Assembly: GCA_035455745.1 (NCBI GenBank)
Contig: DATIEP010000064.1
Location: 40,436 to 104,435 of the forward strand
Origin: JADGGM01 sp027307005
GTDB lineage: Bacteria > Gemmatimonadota > Gemmatimonadetes > Gemmatimonadales > Gemmatimonadaceae
Length of the DNA stretch: 64,000 nucleotides
Direction of reading: 5' to 3'
Shown: positions 37,625 through 45,256 of the stretch, one piece after another
Layout of the letters: the number at the start of each line of letters is the position of its first letter
How positions within the stretch are numbered: the first letter of the stretch is position 1
Notes under the pieces: model-generated
Databases searched by the model: none
What the model saw: the letters and a program-made list of their open reading frames with translations, nothing else
Told to the model about the DNA's origin: nothing
Position numbers and translations under genes: made by a program

Positions 37625-38788
37625 TCAGCAGACGGTAGGTGAGGTTTGCGAATGATCTGCCGGCGCCGTCCGCATCTTGGCGGGAAGTGGTGGCGGCGCG
37701 GGCACGAGGGGCGGGGGCGCAAAGGCCGGGCGGTCGGTCGAGAGCGGGATGACGGGGCCCGTCGGCGTCCTGGGCCGCGGACGCGTGGAGTAGGTGGTCG
37801 GCGGGTACACGAGCGGCGCTCGCTCGCGGCGTTTAGCGAGCGCGCGGTGCGCGGCGAAGGCCCGCGGGATGGCGCGGACGGCCGCGTCACGAATCGCGGG
37901 CGGTGCCGTCGCGATGGTGGCGCGTGCTGCGTTAGGCATCGCGGACTGTTCCGGCGCTTCGTCCTCCGCGCGCCCGGCTTCTGTGACCTGCGGTGCGCTG
38001 TCGGGACGCGCGAGATCGACTGTGATGCTCGGGTCGAGCACGGGGCCGGCGGCGCGCGGCGGCTCGAGCGCGATGAGCGTGGCCCGCGCGCCGCGCACCG
38101 AACCCGCGCAGGCGCAGGCGGCCGCGAGCGACACGTCGATGAGCGCATGCTGGCGGGTCAACAGACGCTGCGCGAGATCGACGAGAAATTCCTCGCCATC
38201 CAGTTCAACGAGTGCGCGGCGCGGGTCCTGCGCCGCGAGGCGGTCGGCCGACGGCGCGCCGCCGGGCAGCGACCAGTAACGCCGGCGATCAGGCGGCAGG
38301 ACTGCATCGAAGAACTCCGGCAAGTCGGCGAGCACGATGCCGCGCTCGACCAACGCGTCGAGGAACTCGGACGGCTCGAGGCGCGCGTCGATGCTCGGAT
38401 CATCGGCGGCGGGGCACGCGCCGACGTACGTGATGCGGACGTCGCGGTGGGCGAGCGCCGCGCGGAGGTATCGCGCCGCGGCGACCGGCGGCGCGGCCAG
38501 CACGATCATGTGCGGGAGGAGCTCAGATCCGGCGCGCGTTAGGCGATCGACCACGTGCGGGCACGACGACAGGATGGCGGCATCGAGCTCGTGCGCGGCG
38601 AGGAACCGGAGGCAGCCTTCGGCCACCAGCTCGTCGCCCCAGGTCGCCGGAAACGCCATGTCATAGCCTAACGCTCGGCAGGCGTGTGCTAACTGCACCG
38701 ATGTCGCCGGCAACGCCGCGAGCACGGCGTCGGCGCCGAGGATCACAACCGATGCGGGGCTGGCTTCGGAGGCTTGCTGGCGCGACAT
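37625..38788 (-). CDS. [FeFe]-hydrogenase large-subunit C-terminal-like protein
   Basis: 387 aa. Residues ~15-220 follow PF02906: ATSVQLAHACRALGYDMAF, ILSSCPHVVDRL (L1-like cysteine), VLAAPPVAAARYL, ITYVGACPAADDPSI (L2-like cysteine), EPSEFLDALVERGI. The third H-cluster motif and the ferredoxin domain are missing, so it cannot be a complete hydrogenase. The tail (~290-387) is Pro/Ala-rich and disordered. ATG 38788. It is divergent from a Crp/Fnr gene; a sensory role is possible. Confidence 0.62.
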   Translation of the reverse strand: MSRQQASEASPASVVILGADAVLAALPATSVQLAHACRALGYDMAFPATWGDELVAEGCLRFLAAHELDAAILSSCPHVVDRLTRAGSELLPHMIVLAAPPVAAARYLRAALAHRDVRITYVGACPAADDPSIDARLEPSEFLDALVERGIVLADLPEFFDAVLPPDRRRYWSLPGGAPSADRLAAQDPRRALVELDGEEFLVDLAQRLLTRQHALIDVSLAAACACAGSVRGARATLIALEPPRAAGPVLDPSITVDLARPDSAPQVTEAGRAEDEAPEQSAMPNAARATIATAPPAIRDAAVRAIPRAFAAHRALAKRRERAPLVYPPTTYSTRPRPRTPTGPVIPLSTDRPAFAPPPLVPAPPPLPAKMRTAPADHSQTSPTVC

Positions 38789-38810
38789 TGGTTGAATGGT
38801 TTGCGAGAAA

Positions 38811-38827
38811 TTAGGTCTGTCTAATAT
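38811..38827. promoter_or_regulatory. TTAG-N6-CTAA site between divergent genes
   Basis: TTAGGTCTGTCTAA (38811-38824) resembles the 18332 palindrome at 10 of 14 positions. TAATAT at 38822-38827 could be a -10, with TTGCGA at 38801 as a weak -35. The site sits between the hydrogenase-like and the Crp/Fnr gene. Confidence 0.35.
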
Positions 38828-38951
38828 TCGCTCGTTCAGTTCGCTGCGCCAAGCCACGGCCCATTCATTGCGGACTCCGGACGTCAAGGCGCGTTGCGCC
38901 GATGCTGCAGGAGCATTGGCGTGGGCGGAGCGTGACTTCCAGGTCAAAGCT

Positions 38952-39701
38952 GTGAGCGACGTGACGGCTGTACACATGAAAGAAATCACACGTTTGTCAC
39001 GCGAGCAACGGGAAGCGATCGCCAAGTATGGCGCTCGCACGTTTTGGCCCGCTGGGTTCGCGATTTACGAGCAGGGGGCGTTGGCGGACGGCGTTTTCAT
39101 CGTCGTGCGCGGCCAGGTTGCGCTCAGAAATCCAGTGGCCTCTGGTCGGAGCTTCGTGCCGTGGGTGGCGACTCCAGGTGAGACGTTCGGGGGCGAGGGG
39201 CTGGAGTCGGACGCGCACTACGCGAGTCAAGCGCGTGCGGAAGACGAGACAGAGACGTTGCACCTGAGCACAGCGCGGTTCAGCGCGCTGATGCGCGAGC
39301 AGCCCGTGCATGCGTTAGCGCTGGTGCGACAGCTGATGGCCGAGCGCACCGAGATCCTCGACAAATTCGGTCAGTATGCGACACTGACGGTGGAGCAGCG
39401 TCTGGTCGCGGCACTGGTGCGCATGGCACAGAGCCGTGACACGCCGGCGGACGCGATCGCGCAGGAGAGCATCGTCGTTTCGCGGCGTCTGTTGGGCGAG
39501 CTGGTCGGCGCGACGCGCGAATCGATCTCGCTGGTGTTAGGCAGGCTGTCGTCTGAAGGCCTCATTCAGCGGGCCGGGAACGGTCTGGTGATCGCCGATC
39601 TGGACGGGCTCGTGGGCCGGATGTCGCGCCAGGGCGCGGTCCGTCCGACGATCGCGCTCTACGATGAACGTGCAGCCAGCGGGGCGGACATCAGGGAGTG
39701 A
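38952..39701 (+). CDS. Crp/Fnr-family transcription regulator
   Basis: 249 aa. cNMP-binding fold (FWPAGFAIYEQGALADGVFIVVRGQVAL..PGETFGGEGL) and a C-terminal Crp winged helix (SRRLLGELVGATRESISLVLGRLSSEGLIQ). No cysteine cluster of the FNR type is seen, so the effector is not an N-terminal Fe-S centre. GTG 38952 has AGGTC 6 bases upstream; ATG 38976 is an alternative. It overlaps the next gene as GTGA. Confidence 0.88.
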   Translation: MSDVTAVHMKEITRLSREQREAIAKYGARTFWPAGFAIYEQGALADGVFIVVRGQVALRNPVASGRSFVPWVATPGETFGGEGLESDAHYASQARAEDETETLHLSTARFSALMREQPVHALALVRQLMAERTEILDKFGQYATLTVEQRLVAALVRMAQSRDTPADAIAQESIVVSRRLLGELVGATRESISLVLGRLSSEGLIQRAGNGLVIADLDGLVGRMSRQGAVRPTIALYDERAASGADIRE

Positions 39702-40606
39702 TCCCGTACGTCCTGCTCGCGATCGTGGTGCTGGCCGCCGTGGCGCGCGCTGCGTCGCGGCGGCGTGTCGAGCGCGCGGTGGCCGCGCGCCTTCCGTTAG
39801 GCACTGACGGAATCATTCCCGGTGCCGGGCCGATCGACCTGCCGGTGCCCGGAGCGCGCGACGCGGTGCTCCTCATTCACGGCTTCGGGGATTCGCCGGA
39901 CACGCTGCGATTTCTCGCCGCCGATCTGCACGCCCGCGGGCTCCCCGTGTATGCGCCGCTCCTGCCGGGACACGGGCGCACGCTGGAAGCGTTCAGAACG
40001 TCCGCCGGCGGATCCTGGTTGAACGCGGCGCGCGACGCGTATGCGAACGCCGCGTCGCGGTACGAGCGGGTCGGTGTCGTGGGGCTCTCCATGGGCGGCG
40101 CACTCGCGGTGCTCGTCGCGGCGGACCAGCCGCAGGTGGCGGCCGTGGCGCTGCTCGCGCCGTACATCATCCCGCCGCGCAGCCTGCGCTGGGTCGCGCG
40201 CGGGGCGACGGCGGCCGGTCTGGTGATGCCCTACGTTGGCCGGGGCGCGAGCAACCCGCGGTCCATTCGCGACCCGGAGGAGCGCGCGCATTCGTTAGGT
40301 TACGGAGCGTCGACGCCCCGGTTGCTGGCCGAGCTCGAGGCGCTGGCGACGGAAGCGCGCGGCGCGCTGGGACGGGTGCGGGCGCCGACGCTCTACGTCC
40401 AATCGCGCGAGGACAACCGCCTAACGCAAGCCGCGGCCGAGGCCACGTTCGCCGCGATCGGCGCGCCGGTGAAGCGCCTGGAATGGGTGACCGGCAGCGG
40501 CCACGTGATCACCGTCGATTACGCCCGCGGGCGCGTCGGCGAGCTGGTCACGTCGTGGATGGCCGGGTATCTGCGCGCAGGCTCCAGCGCAGAGCTGCGG
40601 TCCTAA
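39698..40606 (+). CDS. Alpha/beta hydrolase (monoacylglycerol lipase/carboxylesterase type)
   Basis: 302 aa. An N-terminal hydrophobic anchor (VLLAIVVLAAVARAAS) is followed by VLLIHGFGDSPDTL (oxyanion loop), the nucleophile GLSMGG, acid QSREDNRLT and base SGHVITVDY. Fits thermostable carboxylesterase/MGL-type hydrolases acting on fatty-acyl esters. Coupled to the Crp/Fnr gene by GTGA. Confidence 0.88.
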   Translation: MIPYVLLAIVVLAAVARAASRRRVERAVAARLPLGTDGIIPGAGPIDLPVPGARDAVLLIHGFGDSPDTLRFLAADLHARGLPVYAPLLPGHGRTLEAFRTSAGGSWLNAARDAYANAASRYERVGVVGLSMGGALAVLVAADQPQVAAVALLAPYIIPPRSLRWVARGATAAGLVMPYVGRGASNPRSIRDPEERAHSLGYGASTPRLLAELEALATEARGALGRVRAPTLYVQSREDNRLTQAAAEATFAAIGAPVKRLEWVTGSGHVITVDYARGRVGELVTSWMAGYLRAGSSAELRS

Positions 40607-40613
40607 CGCAAGG

Positions 40614-40868
40614 TCACCGGACGGCGTCGAGTCGCTCGGCGCTCTCCCAGGCGAGGCGGAGATCCGCGTCGGTTGCCGCCGATTTCAGTTCTTCGACAAC
40701 GACGGCGCGACGGAGGTGCCCGCGGTCGTCGCGAAAGAAGGCGAAGAGCCTGCGCTCGCGCTCGCTTCCGCGCCGCATCAGTTGAGCGCGCTCGTGTTGA
40801 AACTCGACGGTCCAGAGCGCGCCGTCGGGCATGCGCACGTGTCGAGCGGGCTGTAGTACGTCGGCCAT
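40614..40868 (-). CDS. Small hypothetical protein, 84 aa
   Basis: Reads MADVLQPARHVRMPDGALWTVEFQHERAQ, then FAFFRDDRGHLRRAVVVEEL. It has good third-position GC bias, no signal peptide or helix. No clear Shine-Dalgarno. Ends 7 bases from the convergent hydrolase. Function unknown. Confidence 0.55.
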   Translation of the reverse strand: MADVLQPARHVRMPDGALWTVEFQHERAQLMRRGSERERRLFAFFRDDRGHLRRAVVVEELKSAATDADLRLAWESAERLDAVR

Positions 40869-40981
40869 GTGCGGAGGATGCGGCTCGGCCGCGGCCATAG
40901 CAACGCCGTGACCGCGACCGGTGCGTCCGATATATTAGCCGCTCGACCGTTCACTTCAGCAAGCGAGGAGATGTGCGCACC

Positions 40982-41701
40982 ATGACTTGGTCACTGATCG
41001 CGCTCGCGTTTCTGGCGACGGCGTGCGCGAAGTCGAGCGATGCCAGCAAGGCCGTCGATTCAACGAGCACGCCCGCGGCAAGCGCTGCGGCCGATACGTC
41101 AAAGGCGGGCATGTCCGGCATGGCGGATTCGGACAAGGCGGCGCAGGGCTCCGGTGTTCCGGCTGGATTCCAGGCGGTGACGGATCATGCGGACGCCAGC
41201 ATGTCCAACGCGAAGTACACGGCGAACGGGGACAAGTGGGAAGTGCAGACGGGACCCGCGCACATCCTCTACGCCGCCAAGGACACCGGCTCGGGCATCT
41301 ACGCAGTGACCGGGACCATTCAGCAGCTCGAGAAGCCCAAGCACCCGGAGGCGTACGGCATTTTCTTCGGCGGCCAGCATCTGGATGACCGCGCCCAACA
41401 GACGTACGGGTATTTCCTGGTGCGCGGGACCGGTCAGTTCCTGATCAAGCGTCGCGATGGTGCGAAGACGACGTCCGTTGTGGACTGGACGGCGAACCCG
41501 AACGTGCCCAAGGAAGATGCGTCGGGGAAGGCAACGTACACGCTCAAAGTGCACTTCGCGAAAGACACCGCGCATTTCCTGGTGAACGACAAGCTGGTGG
41601 ATGCGATCCCACGGAGCAAACTGCCCACTGAGGGCATCGCGGGATTGCGGATCAACCACAACCTGCACGTGCTGGTGTCGCCGGTCACGATCGAACGGTA
41701 G
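40982..41701 (+). CDS. Lipoprotein with LamG/DUF1080-like beta-sandwich
   Basis: 239 aa. Lipobox ATAC, a ~45-residue Ser/Ala/Asp linker, then a jelly-roll with TGSGIYAVTGTIQQLEKPKHPEAYGIFFGGQHL, YGYFLVRGTGQFLIKRRDG, TYTLKVHF, FLVNDKLVDAIP and GLRINHNLHVLVSPV. This resembles sugar-binding or family-16-like concanavalin folds. GAGGAG lies 11 bases upstream of ATG 40982; GTG 40973 is an alternative. Confidence 0.72.
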   Translation: MTWSLIALAFLATACAKSSDASKAVDSTSTPAASAAADTSKAGMSGMADSDKAAQGSGVPAGFQAVTDHADASMSNAKYTANGDKWEVQTGPAHILYAAKDTGSGIYAVTGTIQQLEKPKHPEAYGIFFGGQHLDDRAQQTYGYFLVRGTGQFLIKRRDGAKTTSVVDWTANPNVPKEDASGKATYTLKVHFAKDTAHFLVNDKLVDAIPRSKLPTEGIAGLRINHNLHVLVSPVTIER

Positions 41702-41734
41702 CCGGCGAGGGGGCGCGTGGGCGGCCGGCGCCGC

Positions 41735-42763
41735 TCACGCGCCGCGAGCAGGCAGGCGCCTGGTCTCGCCTAACGACAGGATCCAGAGGCGAGCAGCGTC
41801 GAACCCGGAGCCGCCCCAGGCCGATTGCGCGCGCCGGGGCGGTTCGTCCATCGGTTCATCGGCGAGCGTGAAGGCGCCCCAATGCACGGCGAGCGCGACG
41901 GGCGGCGGGCAGCCCGGATGCACCGCCGCAATGTCGGCGTACGCGCGAACGGCTTCTTCCGGATTCACGTGCACGGGTCGCATGAACCAGCGAGGCTCGT
42001 ACGCCCCGATCGGCAGCATGCACAGGTCGAAGGGCCCTTCGCGCCGCGCGATCTCGCCGAACTCGGGATGGTACGCGGTGTCGCCGGCAAAGTAGATCGA
42101 ATGGGCGGCGGCCCGGAGCGTGAATCCACACCAGAGCGATTGCATGCGATCGAACGGCGTTCGTCCGCTGCCGTGCTGCGCGGGCACGCACGCGATGCGC
42201 ACGCCGCCATCATCGACGGCGTGCCACCAGTCCAGCTCGGTGACCGCGCGGGCGCCCCAGCGCCTAACGTATCGCGCGACGCCGAGTGGCGTGAACCAGC
42301 GGGCGGCGGGGTGGCGACGCGCGAGGGCGCGCACCGATGCGGCGTCGAGGTGGTCGTAGTGGTCGTGCGAGATGAGGACGATGTCGATCGGCGGCAGCGC
42401 GTCGAGCGACAGGCCCGGCTCCGTTAGGCGCGCCGGGCCGGCCCAGCGCAGCGGCGACGCGCGCCGGCTCCACATCGGGTCGGTGAGCACGTTGAGCGTC
42501 CCGACCTGGAGCAGCACCGTGGAATGGCCGATCCACGTCGCGGCGAGCGTGTCCCGCGCGCCGCGCGGCGCGTCGATGGCCGGCGGCACCCGGCCCGGCA
42601 GCAACGGCGCCGGCCGCGGTTCCGTGCCGCGCGTGCGCCGCCACCGCAGCACGTCGCGGAAGGTGGGCGGCTCTGCGTTAGGCCATGGATTCCTGAAGCG
42701 GCCGTCGGGCGCAACGTGCGGCGATGTGTCCGACGGCACGCGCGCCGGCGACCCGTCAGCCAC
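41735..42763 (-). CDS. MBL-fold metallohydrolase, NAPE-PLD-like
   Basis: 342 aa. FRNPWPNAEPPTFRDVLRW at the N-terminus is the NAPE-PLD/UlaG-like mark. Metal site: WIGHSTVLLQ, SHDHYDHLD (HxHxDH), PAQHGSGR, FAGDTAYH and LAVHWGAF. Probably a phosphodiesterase acting on a lipid or nucleotide. Its 5' end overlaps the aldo/keto reductase gene by 8 bases. Confidence 0.88.
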   Translation of the reverse strand: MADGSPARVPSDTSPHVAPDGRFRNPWPNAEPPTFRDVLRWRRTRGTEPRPAPLLPGRVPPAIDAPRGARDTLAATWIGHSTVLLQVGTLNVLTDPMWSRRASPLRWAGPARLTEPGLSLDALPPIDIVLISHDHYDHLDAASVRALARRHPAARWFTPLGVARYVRRWGARAVTELDWWHAVDDGGVRIACVPAQHGSGRTPFDRMQSLWCGFTLRAAAHSIYFAGDTAYHPEFGEIARREGPFDLCMLPIGAYEPRWFMRPVHVNPEEAVRAYADIAAVHPGCPPPVALAVHWGAFTLADEPMDEPPRRAQSAWGGSGFDAARLWILSLGETRRLPARGA

Positions 42764-43886
42764 GTCGCGCGGCAGCGAGATTCTCGTGCAGGTGACGAAC
42801 AGACTTCGTCCCGACGAGCGCCGCCGTGACCATGGGCAGCGAGCGCACGAACCCGATGGCCCGCTGGGCGTCGGTCGAAAACCCGGGCAGCGCCTCGTGC
42901 ACCGTGGCCGGCAGATGGTGTGCGAGCTTGCCCTGCAGGAGCGACGCGCTGGCGATGACGGCCACGCCCAACTCCGCCGCCGCCTCCAACACCGGCACGG
43001 TATGCGCGCCTAACTGTTGCGTCGGCAGCCGCACCGCCTCGGTGAGCGCGAGGTTGAGCGGGAGCTGCACGGCGGCGAAGTGGTGGCGGTCGCCGCAGAT
43101 GTCGCGGGCGATGGACACGATGTCGGCGAGATTCAGGTGTCCGCGCGAACCCGGCGCCGCACGCAGGCCGTTCCAGGTGGCGCAGCCGTAGGCGCCGATC
43201 GCGCCCGCGTCGCACTGCTGCTCGAGCATCTCGAACGCCGCACGAAGACGCGTCGCCAGTTGGGCAGGCGTGATTGCGTCGAGCTGTTGTTCCGGGTTGT
43301 GCACGTAGTACAGATCGATCGTGTCGAGGCCGAGGTTCGTGCGGCTGCGCTCGATCTGCGCGGCGAGAAACGTCGGTGCGATGCAGTGCGCGCCACCGAC
43401 GACGTCCTCGGGGCGCGCCAGGCCTGTCGCGAAGTACTCGCGCTCGACGTACGCCTGATATTCCTCGCGGCTGGCCGGGGGCACGTCGTCCAGCGGAATG
43501 TAGCCGCCCTTGGTGCACACGACGATCTCGTCGCGGGCAGCGGTGCGCTCCCGAACAGCGCGCGAGAGCGCGCGGCTCACCGCGCGCTCCGATCGCTGGC
43601 AGCGGTAGTTGATGGCCGTGTCGATGAGCGACAGCCCGGACGCGACCGCGAAGTGGGCGGATTCGGCGTAGTCGCGATCGTCGTCTGCAGTGCACTCGCC
43701 GAGGTAGGTGCCCAGTCCGATGGAGGAGACGCGGAGTTGGGCGGCGGTGAAGGGGCGGAAGTAGTCGGCCGCGAACCGCGCCGCGTGACGCTCGGCGAAT
43801 CGCGACGTGCCGGCAGCGGTCGCTCGCCCCGCGATGGCAGCGCCCGGCGGGCGCGACGGCGCCGGTCGGCGCGGGGTTTTGGTCAC
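42756..43886 (-). CDS. Aldo/keto reductase
   Basis: 376 aa from GTG. NADPH-dependent TIM barrel: VSSIGLGTYLGE, LIDTAINYRCQRSERAVSRAL (catalytic Asp/Tyr), EIVVCTKGGYIP (Lys), IDLYYVHNPEQQ (His), and C-terminal ASASLLQGKL, SLPMVTAALVGTKSVRHLHEN. An extra ~40-residue basic N-terminus precedes the barrel. Coupled to the MBL gene. Confidence 0.87.
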   Translation of the reverse strand: MTKTPRRPAPSRPPGAAIAGRATAAGTSRFAERHAARFAADYFRPFTAAQLRVSSIGLGTYLGECTADDDRDYAESAHFAVASGLSLIDTAINYRCQRSERAVSRALSRAVRERTAARDEIVVCTKGGYIPLDDVPPASREEYQAYVEREYFATGLARPEDVVGGAHCIAPTFLAAQIERSRTNLGLDTIDLYYVHNPEQQLDAITPAQLATRLRAAFEMLEQQCDAGAIGAYGCATWNGLRAAPGSRGHLNLADIVSIARDICGDRHHFAAVQLPLNLALTEAVRLPTQQLGAHTVPVLEAAAELGVAVIASASLLQGKLAHHLPATVHEALPGFSTDAQRAIGFVRSLPMVTAALVGTKSVRHLHENLAAARRG

Positions 43887-44133
43887 AGTTCGACGCTACG
43901 CTGCGTCGGACGTGGTGGCAAGAAGGCGGGAGGCGTTACGGGAGGTGGGCTCACGAGTCGAGTGATGGCGGCCGGAGTCAGCTGGTTCGAATGTTGGCAG
44001 TGAGCGCCGTAGCGCTTACATTCCCTTAGGAGTTCCGGCCTCAGTCGGGTTCCACGCGGGCCGGGTCGACGCCGTACCGCCCTGTCGCACGAAGCGACAT
44101 CGTCACTACTCCTCAGCAGGAGTGCCCAGAAGC

Positions 44134-44883
44134 ATGCCAGGGTTCGCGGCTTTGGCTTCCCATTGGTGGAAGCCCGTTCTCTTTATCATCCTCGCGGGTC
44201 ACGTCACGAATGTGTGTGTGACTCTCTTTCTGCACCGTTCGCAGACGCATCGCGGCGTGACGTTCAGCAAGGTCGCGGAAGTGCCGATGCGAATCTGGCT
44301 GTGGCTTTCGACGTCGATCGTGACGAAGGAGTGGGTCGCTTGCCATCGCAAGCACCACGCATTCGCCGATCGCGAAGGCGACCCCCACAGTCCGCTGCTC
44401 GAAGGACTGCGCAATATCATCATCAAGGGCGCCTTTTACTATCGGAAGGCCATCAAGCAGCCCGGGATGCTCGAGAAGTACGGCAAGGGCACGACCAACG
44501 ACTGGCTCGAGCAGCACGTGCTTGCGCGGCTGCCGTGGTTGGGCATCGTGCTGATGCTCGGCATCGACATCTATCTGTTCGGATTCTTCATTGGACCGTT
44601 GGTGTGGGGCGTCCAGATGCTGTGGATTCCATTCTGGGCGGCAGGCATCATCAATGGCGTCGGTCACGCGCTGGGCTATCGCAACTTCAACGTGAAGGAC
44701 GAGAGCCGAAACATTTCGCCGATCGCCATCTGGTTGGGCGGCGAAGAGCTGCACAACAACCACCACGCGGATCCGCATTCGGCGAAGTTCAAGGCGAGGT
44801 GGTACGAGTTCGACGTGGGCTGGGCATACATTCGTGTGCTCCAGTGGCTGCGGCTGGCGAAAGTCATGTACGCGCGCGCCTAG
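44134..44883 (+). CDS. Acyl-CoA/acyl-lipid desaturase
   Basis: 249 aa. Delta-9-type fatty acid desaturase with the three His boxes: HRSQTHRG, HRKHHAFAD and HNNHHADPH, and four membrane helices. Short for the family but complete in motifs. ATG 44134 has AGGAG 11 bases upstream; GTG 44122 is an alternative. Preceded by 247 bases without a gene. Confidence 0.92.
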   Translation: MPGFAALASHWWKPVLFIILAGHVTNVCVTLFLHRSQTHRGVTFSKVAEVPMRIWLWLSTSIVTKEWVACHRKHHAFADREGDPHSPLLEGLRNIIIKGAFYYRKAIKQPGMLEKYGKGTTNDWLEQHVLARLPWLGIVLMLGIDIYLFGFFIGPLVWGVQMLWIPFWAAGIINGVGHALGYRNFNVKDESRNISPIAIWLGGEELHNNHHADPHSAKFKARWYEFDVGWAYIRVLQWLRLAKVMYARA

Positions 44884-44974
44884 CGGTTCCGGACGGCAGC
44901 GAGCGTTCCTCGAGAGGGCACGTCGCCGACTAGAATCGGCTATCTTTCCCAAGACTCTCTCGAGGCACTGATCA

Positions 44975-45256
44975 ATGGACATCACGTGCACCCGCTGTGG
45001 CAGCACGCGCGCGGGGGGCGGTTTCGAGCGTCCGCCGTTCCCGGGCGCCATCGGCACGCGCATTCAGGCTGAGATCTGCACCGAATGTTGGGCGCAGTGG
45101 CTGAAGCAGCAGACGATGCTGATCAACCACTACGGGTTGAATCTCATGGATCCGCAGGCTCGCACCTTCCTCACGCGCAACATGGAAGGTTTTCTGTTCA
45201 AGAGCGACGCGCAGCAGTCCGTAGACACGAGCAAGCAAGGAACGATCGCTTGGTGA
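44975..45256 (+). CDS. YggX-family Fe(II)-trafficking protein, tetracysteine variant
   Basis: 93 aa. PPFPGAIGTRIQAEI, WAQWLKQQTMLINHYGLNLMDPQARTFL and MEGFLF match YggX, which protects Fe-S clusters. Unlike enteric YggX there are two CxxC pairs (CTRC at 5-8 and CTEC at ~35-38), which could hold zinc or a cluster. Overlaps the next gene as GTGA. Confidence 0.85.
   Translation: MDITCTRCGSTRAGGGFERPPFPGAIGTRIQAEICTECWAQWLKQQTMLINHYGLNLMDPQARTFLTRNMEGFLFKSDAQQSVDTSKQGTIAW

Noticed and set aside
41735..43886. Opposite-strand frames across the MBL and aldo/keto genes
   Set aside because: No motifs; the minus-strand genes carry complete active sites.
43983..43995. GGTTCGAAT, a T-loop-like sequence
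   Set aside because: No acceptor, D or anticodon arm could be paired around it, so not a tRNA.
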